DNA from: CAYJBP01 sp964372025
GTDB lineage: Bacteria > Bacillota > Dehalobacteriia > UBA4068
Reading direction: 5' to 3'
Assembly: GCA_964372025.1 (NCBI GenBank)
Contig: CAYJPF010000021.1
Location: 1-32,973, forward strand
Length of the DNA stretch: 32,973 bases
Part shown: positions 1 to 8,141 of the stretch, piece after piece
Numbering within the stretch: position 1 is the first letter of the stretch
How the letters are laid out: each line of letters opens with the position of its first letter
Notes under the pieces: generated by a model
The model's input: only the letters and a program-made list of their open reading frames with translations
What the model was told of the DNA's origin: nothing
Databases searched by the model: none
Translations under genes and position numbers: made by a program

Positions 1-15
1 GAAAGAAAGCTGCTA

Positions 16-40
16 TTTTTATTTGCTGCGCAAATAAAAA
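16..40. other. AT-rich inverted repeat at window edge
   Basis: An 11-base arm (16-26) and its exact complement (30-40) enclose a three-base loop. It could be the tail of a terminator for a gene lying left of the window, or chance structure in AT-rich DNA. No gene is recognisable in 1-340. Confidence 0.4.
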
Positions 41-69
41 TGAAGTGCTCTACGGTAATAAAACTATCA

Positions 70-285
70 AGCAAAGCTAACGCTTAAGAAAGCAAAGCTA
101 ACGCTTAAGAAAGCAAAGCTAATGCTTAAGAAAGCAAACCAATGCCTAAGAAAGCAAACCAATGCCTAAGAAAGCAAACCAATGCCTAAGATAGCAAACC
201 AATGCCTAAGATAGCAAACCAATGTCTAAGATAACAAACCAATGCCTAAGATAGCAAACCAATGCCTAAGATAGCAAAAAAAAAA
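70..285. repeat. Tandem repeat, about 10.5 copies of a 20-21 bp unit
   Basis: Units begin with AGCAAA at 70, 91, 112, 133, 153, 173, 193, 213, 233, 253 and 273. The first three periods are 21 bp and carry AGCTAACGCTTAAG-like sequence; the later ones are 20 bp and carry ACCAATGCCTAAG. Single-base variants (AAG/ATAG, one TGTC, one ATAAC) suggest slippage followed by drift. The period change breaks every reading frame, so it is unlikely to be coding. It lies between the left window edge and a terminator, in intergenic DNA. Function unknown. Confidence 0.9.
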
Positions 286-327
286 AGGGCGACCGCAATA
301 TTTTTTATTGCGGCAGCCCTTTTTTTA
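275..327. terminator. Bidirectional intrinsic terminator
   Basis: GGGC-GA-CCGCAATA (287-300) pairs with TATTGCGG-CA-GCCC (306-319), with only a two-base internal mismatch. An A-tract lies to the left (276-286) and a T-tract to the right (320-327), so both strands read hairpin plus U-run. It ends the minus-strand PHP gene whose stop is at 342. Confidence 0.85.
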
Positions 328-341
328 TTATTAAATAGTTA

Positions 342-1106
342 TTAAACAGTGCCTCGTTGCGCCTTATTACGTTTGTAGGCCAAAAGCAAGGCCAAGGATT
401 TATTACTGGTATAATAGTATAGATTAGCGCCGCAAGAATATAAAAAGCTATGGGCGCAGGCAAAAGAATCGGGATTATATTGACCACCGGCCTGGCAAGA
501 TACCCCATGCTTGATAGCTTGCACCAATTGAGTATTATTTTTAGGATGCGCCCCTAAATAGGTGCTGCCCAAACCAATACCCGAAAAACGATGATTATCC
601 GAACCGCCAAAAGCCGGTTTTTTGTATTTTTTAGTAAGCCTAGCCGCCAAATGATTGCCAACTACGCTTGCGCAAGAATTAAAAGACTCGATAAAATCAA
701 ACTCATGGCAAATTTTTTGCATTTTGCGCCATTTGCGATGATTTTGCATACCAAACTTGCAATAATCATAAGGATGCGCCGGCCCAATTAGGCCACCTAA
801 ACGATGAACCAAATCAATCAGCCTTTTTACATCCATGCCCCGATAACTAAAAACTCTAGTATCCACTTCATCAGGCATGATAATTATCATATGCCCGGCA
901 TCTAGCGTATCGTATTCTATACCTTTAAAAACAATAAAGTCGTCCCGGCCACTTTCCTGCCAGGCTTCATAACCGCGGTAAGAATTATGATCGGTAGTTA
1001 GTACAGCTTGATACCCCTTTAGCTTTAGCTGGTCGACAATATCAAATATACTTACGCGCCCATCAACAGAGCCTTCCGCGGTGTGACAATGCATATCGAT
1101 CTGCAA
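342..1106 (-). CDS. PHP-domain metal-dependent phosphoesterase-like protein
   Basis: A 254-residue protein of the PHP (polymerase and histidinol phosphatase) superfamily, which forms a TIM-like barrel holding two or three metal ions and usually hydrolyses phosphoesters. The metal-site motifs are visible in order: HCH near residue 6, TDHN near 38, GIEYD near 62, GPAHP near 108, FIESFN near 138 and GGSDNH near 168. The start is a TTG at 1104-1106. It has a good GGAGG about seven bases upstream, whereas the first in-frame ATG (residue 5) would be too far from that site. It is a stand-alone gene with its own promoter at the 3' edge of the phosphofructokinase gene. The substrate cannot be read from sequence; nucleotide or sugar phosphates are typical for relatives. 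It is too small to be a DNA polymerase. Confidence 0.85.
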   Translation of the reverse strand: MQIDMHCHTAEGSVDGRVSIFDIVDQLKLKGYQAVLTTDHNSYRGYEAWQESGRDDFIVFKGIEYDTLDAGHMIIIMPDEVDTRVFSYRGMDVKRLIDLVHRLGGLIGPAHPYDYCKFGMQNHRKWRKMQKICHEFDFIESFNSCASVVGNHLAARLTKKYKKPAFGGSDNHRFSGIGLGSTYLGAHPKNNTQLVQAIKHGVSCQAGGQYNPDSFACAHSFLYSCGANLYYYTSNKSLALLLAYKRNKAQRGTV

Positions 1107-1189
1107 TTAAATTCCTCCGTCCGTTCAAGGTGGCAACTTATGTATGAACAGCCCCTAAATTTTGTTACAAAATACTGACCCATGCCTAT

Positions 1190-1218
1190 ATTATATCACA
1201 TTTTTTATAAAATGTCTA
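1190..1218 (-). promoter_or_regulatory. Predicted sigma-A promoter for the PHP gene
   Basis: On the minus strand, TAGACA (1218-1213), a 17-base spacer, then TATAAT (1195-1190). The -35 box overlaps the last codons and stop of the upstream phosphofructokinase gene. The leader downstream holds a perfect palindrome, ATTTTGT-T-ACAAAAT (about 1158-1172), which could be an operator. Confidence 0.6.
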
Positions 1219-2440
1219 GTTCTATTTTACCTTTTTGCCGATCTATGCGCACATAATTAGGTAATCCATTATGAAAAGGTATTTTTGGCTCGCCTTCAAT
1301 TAAAGGTAATGCATAATCGATAAAATCTTGCTTTACATAGTTTTGAGCCTCGTTTAGCCAACTAAGCGGGAATTTTTTTTCGATATTGGCAACTTTTTCC
1401 AAACCAATTTTACCGCAAAAACTGCTATAATGACGGCTATCGGCACGCTCTAAAGTAACCATTACACCATTATCACCGTTTAGGGCATATTTTACGGCCT
1501 GCGCACCCACCATATAGGCCTCATCCAAATCGGTTTGCGATGCCATATGCATAGCCGCCCTTTGCATAGTACCCATAGTATTAGCACGGGCCTTAATGCC
1601 CAGCTCATGCTCGATCATATTCTTTAGGCAATCGCCGGCGCCGCTTAATTGGGGATGACCAAAGGCATCCACACTTTTAGAAGCCGAAACATAAACGCCA
1701 TCGCCATAATTAATGCCTTCCGATACCACCACATAACAATAACCTAAACTTTGATAAACACGCTGCACATCGGCCAAAAACTTCTCCTTGCTAAAGGCAA
1801 TTTCCGGCAGATAAATTAAATGCGGCGCTTCGTCGTCATAGCGTTTGGCTAAAGCGGCGGCTGCAGTTAGCCAACCGGCATCACGACCCATGGCCTCTAA
1901 AACCGTTACCTTGTTTTTGGTCGAAACACTTTCGAGGTCGATGCCTGTTTCCCGAACGGTGGTGGCAATATATTTAGCAGCCGAACCAAAACCCGGGCAA
2001 TGATCGGTAAAAGGCAAATCATTATCGATGGTTTTGGGCACCCCAATTACCTGCATTTCCCAGCCGGCCTCTTGGGCTGCTAAAAAAGTTTTATGGGCGG
2101 TATCCATCGAATCATTACCGCCATTATAAAAGAAATAGCGAATATTTAATTTTTTGAATATCTGCACCAAACGGCGCTGATCTTCCTCGCCTACTTTATA
2201 GCGGCAAGAATAAATACCTGCCCCCGGCGTATAGCGTAAACCTTCGATAATGGCCGGATCTTGCAAGCCTAAATCAATAATATCGCCTTCTAAAATACCT
2301 TTTATCCCCGATATGCCGCCATATATCTTAAAACCATTCTTTTGATTAAGCCAAGTTTGAATAACCCCACTAACACTGCTATTAATTACCGCCGTAGGGC
2401 CGCCGCTTTGGGCAACTATGGCATTACCGCTTACAGGCAT
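1205..2440 (-). CDS. pfp: 6-phosphofructokinase, probably pyrophosphate-dependent
   Basis: A 411-residue phosphofructokinase-family protein interconverting fructose 6-phosphate and fructose 1,6-bisphosphate in glycolysis. The nucleotide/PPi-binding start (AQSGGPTAVIN, residues 10-20) and the catalytic PKTIDND motif (135-141) are clear. Two positions are known to decide the phosphoryl donor. The ATP enzymes have GGDGS; here it is GGNDS with Asp110. The ATP enzymes have Gly before TIDND; here it is Lys136. Both are the PPi-type residues, so use of pyrophosphate is likely, and the length fits that class. The ATG at 2440 follows AGGAGGT at six bases. A TATAAT hexamer lies just upstream, but no convincing -35 was found. 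The family call is firm; donor specificity is inferred from two residues. Confidence 0.9.
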   Translation of the reverse strand: MPVSGNAIVAQSGGPTAVINSSVSGVIQTWLNQKNGFKIYGGISGIKGILEGDIIDLGLQDPAIIEGLRYTPGAGIYSCRYKVGEEDQRRLVQIFKKLNIRYFFYNGGNDSMDTAHKTFLAAQEAGWEMQVIGVPKTIDNDLPFTDHCPGFGSAAKYIATTVRETGIDLESVSTKNKVTVLEAMGRDAGWLTAAAALAKRYDDEAPHLIYLPEIAFSKEKFLADVQRVYQSLGYCYVVVSEGINYGDGVYVSASKSVDAFGHPQLSGAGDCLKNMIEHELGIKARANTMGTMQRAAMHMASQTDLDEAYMVGAQAVKYALNGDNGVMVTLERADSRHYSSFCGKIGLEKVANIEKKFPLSWLNEAQNYVKQDFIDYALPLIEGEPKIPFHNGLPNYVRIDRQKGKIELDIL

Positions 2441-2547
2441 AACTTACCTCCTAATATTATATGCATAATTTGCAAAAAATGTTACCTTATAATCCGAACC
2501 CACCCCAGAAAAAATTAGGGCGGCTATATGATAGCTATAACTGCTAT

Positions 2548-3054
2548 CTATAATTTTTTAGGCTCTTCAATTTGATCGCCTTCGTCTACCAGATAAACTT
2601 TTTTCATCACTTGCGCCTGCTTGGGGCGATCTTGGAAGCCGGTTGCACAATCGGCAATGGCATCTACGGTTTCCATACCCTTGATCACCTTGCCAAAGCC
2701 TGCATACTGACCATCCAAATGAGTGCTGGCCTGATGCATAATAAAAAACTGCGAGCCGGCCGAATCGGGATGCTGCGAACGAGCCATCGAAAGCACACCG
2801 CGATCATGCTTAAGCTCGTTAGGGAAGCCATTGCCCCTAAATTCGCCTTTAATGCTATAACCGGGATTGCCGGTGCCCTCGCCATCGGGGCAGCCGCCCT
2901 GAATCATAAAACCATTGATTACTCGATGAAAAATCAAGCCATCATAATAACCTTGATTTACCAACCACTTAAAATTTTGGACAGTATTTGGAGCAATCTC
3001 CGGGTATAATTCAATTTCGATTGTTTGACCATTTTCCATTTCAATAATTACCAT
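2548..3054 (-). CDS. Cyclophilin-type peptidyl-prolyl cis-trans isomerase
   Basis: A 168-residue single-domain cyclophilin that catalyses proline cis-trans isomerisation during protein folding. Diagnostic segments include APNTVQNF (21-28), IFHRVINGFMIQGG (41-54), the SAGSQFFI block with the catalytic phenylalanine region, and HLDGQYAGFGKV near the C-terminus. There is no signal peptide or transmembrane segment, so it should be cytoplasmic. The ATG at 3054 follows a GAGGG-type site. It lies between the CPBP protease and the phosphofructokinase genes on the same strand, with about 100-base gaps to the latter, so co-transcription is possible but not shown. Confidence 0.95.
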   Translation of the reverse strand: MVIIEMENGQTIEIELYPEIAPNTVQNFKWLVNQGYYDGLIFHRVINGFMIQGGCPDGEGTGNPGYSIKGEFRGNGFPNELKHDRGVLSMARSQHPDSAGSQFFIMHQASTHLDGQYAGFGKVIKGMETVDAIADCATGFQDRPKQAQVMKKVYLVDEGDQIEEPKKL

Positions 3055-3116
3055 AATATCCCTCTTTCTATTATTATATATATTTTAGCAAGCCAAAAGG
3101 CAGCTTAAGCTCGTGC

Positions 3117-3824
3117 TTATAATAAAGCAAACATTAAAGATACCGATATTCCATTCCAAACAGCATGTACCATCATATTTAAAATTATATCACGAAAATA
3201 AGAATATAGCAAAGCAAAAGCCATGCCGCCAAAAAAGATGGGTATAGCTACCCAAACCGTTTCATGCGCCAGCGCAAAAATTAAAGACGACAGGATAATT
3301 GCAATCATTTTGCCCATTTTTTTTTCTAAAGCGGCAAATAAAAAACCCCTAAAAAATAATTCCTCGGCAGCCGGCCCCAAAATTACCACGCAAAAAACTA
3401 AAAAAGCCTTATACCAAATTTGATCATTTTCGATAATCATGGTCATAACACTTTGCAATTCCTGCGGTTGATTGGGAAAAACCAATAAAGAAATAAAAGA
3501 TACAATAACATTTAGCAGGTAAATTAATAAGCCAAAACTTAAAGCCAAAGGCAAAAGATTAAGCAAAGAATTACCCTGAAAACCCAAGGCCTGCGGCTCT
3601 TGATTATAAATTTTGGCCGCAAAAAATAAAGGCAATAAAATAAAACTACCCGCTTGTACAATATAAGTTAATAAAAAAAAGGTCATTTCGTTTTTAACGC
3701 TATCGGCAAAATAAAAGGGTATCGACACTATAAAAAGCACAGCCAACATCGCTAAAAAAGCCTGGTAGGCATGCCACTTAGGCTTAATATACACCTTATT
3801 TAATTGCCTAGAAACTTTATTCAT
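3117..3824 (-). CDS. CPBP-family intramembrane metalloprotease
   Basis: A 235-residue multi-pass membrane protein of the CPBP (CAAX protease/bacteriocin-processing, Abi) family. The three conserved motifs are present: EELFFRG (glutamate pair and arginine), FALAH, and HAVWNGIS near the C-terminus, which together build the intramembrane metal site. About six to seven hydrophobic helices are evident. The start is the ATG at 3822-3824, preceded by GAGGT. A longer in-frame reading from a TTG at 3872 would cover the promoter and is rejected. Bacterial members are linked to peptide processing or bacteriocin self-immunity, but no peptide gene or bacteriocin neighbour is seen here, so the role is unknown. 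Confidence 0.9.
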   Translation of the reverse strand: MNKVSRQLNKVYIKPKWHAYQAFLAMLAVLFIVSIPFYFADSVKNEMTFFLLTYIVQAGSFILLPLFFAAKIYNQEPQALGFQGNSLLNLLPLALSFGLLIYLLNVIVSFISLLVFPNQPQELQSVMTMIIENDQIWYKAFLVFCVVILGPAAEELFFRGFLFAALEKKMGKMIAIILSSLIFALAHETVWVAIPIFFGGMAFALLYSYFRDIILNMMVHAVWNGISVSLMFALL

Positions 3825-3851
3825 AATTACCTCTAAATATAGATTATCTTT

Positions 3852-3880
3852 ATTATACCCTGTTTTGGCCAATTGGTCAA
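3852..3880 (-). promoter_or_regulatory. Predicted sigma-A promoter for the CPBP gene
   Basis: Minus strand TTGACC (3880-3875), 17-base spacer, TATAAT (3857-3852). The -35/spacer area contains a near-palindrome TGGCCAATTGGTCA (3866-3879), a possible operator facing the divergent carrier gene. Confidence 0.7.
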
Positions 3881-3893
3881 ATAAATTTAACTA

Positions 3894-3922
3894 TTGCTTT
3901 TTTTGGCAATTAGATATATAAT
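3894..3922 (+). promoter_or_regulatory. Predicted sigma-A promoter for the MFS carrier
   Basis: TTGCTT (3894-3899), 17-base spacer, TATAAT (3917-3922). It lies back to back with the CPBP promoter; the two -35 boxes are 13 bases apart. The leader to the ATG is about 50 bases. Confidence 0.65.
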
Positions 3923-3980
3923 CAAATAAGAGCTTTTGGATACGAAGTCATAATTTTTATTTTTTTATGGAGGGAAGAAA

Positions 3981-5177
3981 ATGAGTGAACAAAGCAACAA
4001 GGGATCTATGCGGGTTTTGCTATCATGTTTGGGGATAACGCTTTCGATTGGGGTGCTATATGCCTGGAGCGTTATCAAAAAGCAATTGATTATTGATGGT
4101 TGGAGCAATTCCGAGGCTTCTTTACCTTATACGGTAGCCATTGTGGTCTTTTCCTTAGCCTTATTGGTAGCAGGTATTTTGCAGGATCGGATTGGTCCTA
4201 AGCGGGTTATTTTAATCGGCGGCATCTTTATGGGTTTAGGTTTAATTTTATCCAGCTTTTTTACTACGCCCACCGGTTTATTATTAACTTTTGGTGTGGT
4301 ATCGGGTATTGGTATTGGTTTTTGCTATGGTTGTGCTACCCCACCTGCTTTAAAATGGTTTCATCCCAGCAAAAAGGGTTTAATTTCGGGCATTGTTGTG
4401 GCCGGCTTTGGTTTGGCCTCGGTATTTTATGCACCTTTGGCCACCGCTTTAATTGCTGCAGTTGGCACTTCGCAAACCTTTTTGATTTTGGGTATTGGCG
4501 TAACTATAATTTCGATTCCTTTATCTTTGATGATAACCAATCCTCCGGCCGGTTATACTCCGGCTGAGCCTACCAAGGTTAAGGCCAAAAAAGCTGCGGC
4601 CGGCCGCGATTTTGTATGGCGCGAAATGGTTAAAACCAAGCAATTTTACTTAATGTGGTTGATGTTTTTGCTGGGTTCTTCGGCCGGCTTAATCATCATT
4701 GGTAATATTGCAAATATTGCTTTGGATCAAGGCGGTATTGAAGGCGGCGCATTCTTTGTATCTTTATTGGCTGTATTTAATGCAGTTGGTCGTGTGGGCG
4801 GCGGTATTATTTCCGATAAAATCGGTCGTTTGAATGCTTTGCTATTGATGCTGATTTTACAAGCAGCCAATATGATGCTATTCCCCTTATATACCACATA
4901 TATTACCATTACTATTGGTACTATTGTTTGCGGTATTGCCTATGGCGCCTTGCTTTCGATTTTCCCATCTACAACTGCCGATTATTATGGTATGAAGAAT
5001 ATGGGCACCAATTATGGTGTAGTTTATACCGCTTGGGGTTTAGCCGGTATTTCCGGCCCGGTGGTAGCTGCTGCTATTGTAGATAGCACCGGCACTTATA
5101 CCTTAGCATTTTATGTATCGGCAGCACTTTTAGCCGCCGCGATAATTTTACGCTTTATGACCAAACCTGTTCAATAA
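3981..5177 (+). CDS. MFS transporter, oxalate/formate antiporter (OFA) type
   Basis: A 398-residue major facilitator with about twelve hydrophobic helices. The N-terminal block (YAWSVIKKQL after helix 1) and the loop signature RIGPKRVILIGG after helix 2 fit the OFA family. Family members exchange monocarboxylates or dicarboxylates such as oxalate/formate, or take up small organic acids. A second MFS-type loop, SDKIGRLNALL, starts the C-terminal half. A lysine/alanine-rich cytoplasmic loop sits between the halves. The ATG at 3981 follows GGAGGGA. It is monocistronic: its own promoter lies upstream and a strong terminator follows. The transported substrate cannot be told; a link to the convergent leucine operon is not implied. 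Confidence 0.9.
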   Translation: MSEQSNKGSMRVLLSCLGITLSIGVLYAWSVIKKQLIIDGWSNSEASLPYTVAIVVFSLALLVAGILQDRIGPKRVILIGGIFMGLGLILSSFFTTPTGLLLTFGVVSGIGIGFCYGCATPPALKWFHPSKKGLISGIVVAGFGLASVFYAPLATALIAAVGTSQTFLILGIGVTIISIPLSLMITNPPAGYTPAEPTKVKAKKAAAGRDFVWREMVKTKQFYLMWLMFLLGSSAGLIIIGNIANIALDQGGIEGGAFFVSLLAVFNAVGRVGGGIISDKIGRLNALLLMLILQAANMMLFPLYTTYITITIGTIVCGIAYGALLSIFPSTTADYYGMKNMGTNYGVVYTAWGLAGISGPVVAAAIVDSTGTYTLAFYVSAALLAAAIILRFMTKPVQ

Positions 5178-5193
5178 TCAACATTAGTTTTTT

Positions 5194-5237
5194 GCATTTA
5201 AAAGGGGCTGTCGCATCGACAGCCCCTTTTTAAATGC
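5194..5237. terminator. Strong bidirectional terminator between convergent genes
   Basis: A 20-base left arm (5194-5213) and its complement (5217-5237, one bulged T) enclose the loop CAT. The GC core GGGGCTGTCG is flanked by A-run and T-run, so it serves both the MFS gene (plus) and leuB (minus). Confidence 0.9.
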
Positions 5238-5254
5238 TAGTTTTTAAGAGCTTA

Positions 5255-6325
5255 TTAAATCGCCCGGGCAATCAAATCGCCCATCTGTTGGCAGCCAATT
5301 TGCTGCATGCCGGCACTCATGATATCCACGGTGCGATAGCCCTCAGCCAATACCTTGCTTACCGCCACCTCGATAGCTTGGGCTTGCTCATTTAGCTTTA
5401 AGGCATAACGCAGCATCATCGCTGCCGATAAAATAGTGGCAATCGGATTAGCTATATCCTTACCTGCTATATCGGGTGCCGAACCATGAATAGGCTCATA
5501 AAGGCCAAAACCGCCTGCCCCGTTTAAGCTGGCCGAGGGCAACATGCCTATCGAGCCGGTTATCATGCTGGCCTCGTCGGATAAAATATCGCCAAAAATA
5601 TTATTGGTAAGTATAACATCAAATTGACGGGGATTTTTTACCAATTGCATAGCCGCATTATCCACATACATATGCTCTAGCTGCACATCAGGATAATCGG
5701 CCGCCATTTCGCTAACAATTTTACGCCAAAGACGAGAGCTTTCCAGCACATTGGCTTTATCAATGCTGGTTAGCTTTTTTTGGCGTGCGGCAGCCGTTTC
5801 AAAAGCAATTTTAGCAATACGCTCAATTTCCAAGGCACTATAGCTTTCGGTATCATAGGCCTCCTCGCCGTATTTTCCTTGACGATAACCACGCTCGCCA
5901 AAATAAATGCCGCCGGTTAGCTCGCGCACAATCATAATATCCAGGCCGCCCTCGATAATTTCGCTTTTTAGGGGGCAGGCGGCGCTTAAGGCTTGATGAA
6001 TAATTGCCGGTCGCAAATTGCAATATACGCCCAGCGCCTCGCGGATTTTAAGCAGCCCCTTCTCCGGCCTTTGATCGCCCGGCAAATGATCGTATTTAGG
6101 ATCGCCAATTGCTCCCATCAGTACGGCATCGCTTTTTAGAGCAATGTCGATTGTGGCCTGAGGCAGGGATGAACCTGTTTGCTCTATTGCTTCGCCGCCT
6201 AAAAGAATCGGCTGATAATTAAATTGATGCCCATATTTAAGGCCTACCGCAGCCAGCACCTTTAAGGCCTGCTCGATAATTTCCGGGCCAATGCCGTCGC
6301 CTTTGATTACTGCAATATTATACAT
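5255..6325 (-). CDS. leuB: 3-isopropylmalate dehydrogenase
   Basis: A 356-residue enzyme that oxidatively decarboxylates 3-isopropylmalate to 2-oxoisocaproate with NAD+, the third committed step of leucine synthesis. It opens with IAVIKGDGIGPEI. The cofactor-side block GLYEPIHGSAPDIAGKD is intact near residue 273, and the length is normal for LeuB. It is the last gene of the leuA-leuC-leuD-leuB operon. The ATG at 6325 begins only three bases after the leuD stop and uses a GGGAG site inside the end of leuD, so translation is probably coupled. Expression should follow the T-box upstream of leuA. Confidence 0.97.
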   Translation of the reverse strand: MYNIAVIKGDGIGPEIIEQALKVLAAVGLKYGHQFNYQPILLGGEAIEQTGSSLPQATIDIALKSDAVLMGAIGDPKYDHLPGDQRPEKGLLKIREALGVYCNLRPAIIHQALSAACPLKSEIIEGGLDIMIVRELTGGIYFGERGYRQGKYGEEAYDTESYSALEIERIAKIAFETAAARQKKLTSIDKANVLESSRLWRKIVSEMAADYPDVQLEHMYVDNAAMQLVKNPRQFDVILTNNIFGDILSDEASMITGSIGMLPSASLNGAGGFGLYEPIHGSAPDIAGKDIANPIATILSAAMMLRYALKLNEQAQAIEVAVSKVLAEGYRTVDIMSAGMQQIGCQQMGDLIARAI

Positions 6326-6328
6326 TAC

Positions 6329-6826
6329 TTATTCACTCCCAATTGTGGATTTAGTATAATTTACCAGGCCATCGCTTTGGATGATATTTTGGATAAACTG
6401 CGGAAACGGCTCGGCCTGATAAGTTTTGCCGCTGCTTAAATTGCTAATTAAACCGCTATTAAAATCTACCTCGATTTGATCGCCCTCTTTAATATCATTT
6501 GCGGCTGCTTCGCATTCTAAAATAGGCAGGCCGATATTAATGGCGTTTCTGTAAAAAATTCTGGCAAAAGTGGCTGCTATCACGCAGGATATCCCGGCGC
6601 ATTTAATAGCCAGCGGCGCATGCTCGCGTGATGATCCGCAACCAAAATTTTTGGTGGCTACAATAATATCACCTTGGGCTATTTTGTTTACAAATTGCTC
6701 GTCTATATCGCGCATGCAGTATTTGGCCAGCTCCTCGCCGCCGGATACATTTAGATAGCGAGCCGGGATTATTACATCGGTATCAATATTATCGCCAAAC
6801 TTGAAGGCTTTTCCTTTTGCTTGCAT
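6329..6826 (-). CDS. leuD: 3-isopropylmalate dehydratase small subunit
   Basis: A 165-residue swivel-domain subunit of isopropylmalate isomerase, which moves the hydroxyl of 2-isopropylmalate to give 3-isopropylmalate. The start FGDNIDTDVIIPARYL and the substrate-loop motif GCGSSREHAPLA (near 62-73) are diagnostic. It pairs with LeuC, encoded directly upstream (21-base gap). The short length matches the bacterial/archaeal LeuD2-like class typical of Clostridia. The ATG at 6826 follows AAGGAGA. Confidence 0.96.
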   Translation of the reverse strand: MQAKGKAFKFGDNIDTDVIIPARYLNVSGGEELAKYCMRDIDEQFVNKIAQGDIIVATKNFGCGSSREHAPLAIKCAGISCVIAATFARIFYRNAINIGLPILECEAAANDIKEGDQIEVDFNSGLISNLSSGKTYQAEPFPQFIQNIIQSDGLVNYTKSTIGSE

Positions 6827-6847
6827 AATTTTCTCCTTTATTTACTT

Positions 6848-8107
6848 TTATAGGTTTTCCGGATTAGCTATATAGCCTTTTAAAGCCGATGCTGCTGCTA
6901 CGGCCGGGCTGGCTAAATAAATTTGCGATTCGGTATGCCCCATCCGCCCGACAAAATTGCGGTTAGTGGTGGCTATGGTTACTTCGCCGGCGGCCATAAT
7001 GCCCATATGGCCACCTAAACAAGGGCCGCAGGTAGGGGTAGAAAATACAGCGCCTGCCTCTACAATGGCCTCGGCATAGCCTAAACGCAGGCATTCCAAA
7101 TAAATTTTTTGGGTAGCCGGGATTACAATTACCCGCAAACCCTTGGCCACCTGCTTGCCCCGCAGAATATCGGCGGTAATTTGCATATCGCTTAAACGGC
7201 CATTGGTGCAAGAACCGATAATTACCTGGTCGATTTTAATATCGCCCACCTCGTCGATGGTATGGGTATTTTCCGGCAAATGCGGATAGGCAATAGTGGG
7301 GCGCAAGCTGCTTAAATCGATAGTATAAACTTGCTCGTATTCGGCATCGGCATCGGCCTGATAAGTGGTATAGGGCTTAGTGGCATGGGCTTTGATATAA
7401 GCAATTGTTTGCTCATCCACCGGGAAAATGCCATTTTTAGCGCCGGCCTCGATGGCCATATTGGCTATGGTAAAGCGATCGTCCATGCTTAAATGATTAA
7501 TGCCATCGCCGCTAAATTCCATCGATTTGTATAAAGCGCCATCCACACCAATTAGGCCGATAATATGCAAAATAATATCCTTACCGCTAACAAAGGCCGA
7601 CGGTTTGCCAATCAGCTCGAATTTTAAGGCGGACGGCACTTTAAACCAGGCCCTGCCGCTTACCATACCAATAGCCATATCGGTGCTGCCAATGCCGGTA
7701 GAAAATGCGCCCAAAGCGCCATAAGTGCAGGTATGCGAATCGGCACCAATCACCAAATCGCCGGCTACTACCAGGCCTTTTTCCGGCAAAAGGGCATGTT
7801 CTATACCCATTTGGCCTACATCAAAAAAGTTGGTAATTTCCTTTTCTAAGGCAAATTGGCGGCAGGCTTTACATTGTTCGGCTGCCTTAATATCCTTATT
7901 GGGGGTAAAATGATCAAGCACAATTGCTATTTTATCTTTATCAAAAACCTGCTGAGCCCCGCTTTTTTTAAATTCGGGGATGGCCACAGCTGTGGTAATA
8001 TCATTGCCCAGCACCATATCCAATTTGGCTTGGATTAATTGGCCGGCCTTTACCTCATCTAAGCCGGCATGGGCGGCTAGGATTTTTTGAGTCATCGTCA
8101 TTGCCAT
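6848..8107 (-). CDS. leuC: 3-isopropylmalate dehydratase large subunit
   Basis: A 419-residue aconitase-superfamily subunit carrying the [4Fe-4S] cluster of isopropylmalate isomerase. Cluster ligands are visible as the Cys of IGSCTNGR and the CGPC pair in TPTCGPCLGGH. IGADSHTCTYGALG is the classic aconitase block. The ATG at 8105-8107 has AGGAGG seven bases upstream; a longer in-frame reading that overlaps leuA is rejected. leuA stops 34 bases before. The length is that of the shorter LeuC class that works with the short LeuD found next to it. Confidence 0.96.
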   Translation of the reverse strand: MAMTMTQKILAAHAGLDEVKAGQLIQAKLDMVLGNDITTAVAIPEFKKSGAQQVFDKDKIAIVLDHFTPNKDIKAAEQCKACRQFALEKEITNFFDVGQMGIEHALLPEKGLVVAGDLVIGADSHTCTYGALGAFSTGIGSTDMAIGMVSGRAWFKVPSALKFELIGKPSAFVSGKDIILHIIGLIGVDGALYKSMEFSGDGINHLSMDDRFTIANMAIEAGAKNGIFPVDEQTIAYIKAHATKPYTTYQADADAEYEQVYTIDLSSLRPTIAYPHLPENTHTIDEVGDIKIDQVIIGSCTNGRLSDMQITADILRGKQVAKGLRVIVIPATQKIYLECLRLGYAEAIVEAGAVFSTPTCGPCLGGHMGIMAAGEVTIATTNRNFVGRMGHTESQIYLASPAVAAASALKGYIANPENL

Positions 8108-8141
8108 AAAAGCGCCTCCTATTTCTTCTATATATAATATT

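Noticed and set aside
70..285. CRISPR array
   Set aside because: Units of 20-21 bp lie directly head to tail with no unique spacers, and no cas genes are nearby.
2529..2548. Terminator hairpin after the cyclophilin gene
   Set aside because: GATAGC/GCTATC is only six base pairs and no U-run follows on the minus strand.
2572..3009. 145-residue open frame on the plus strand
   Set aside because: It lies wholly opposite the clear cyclophilin gene, has no ribosome site and no recognisable domain.
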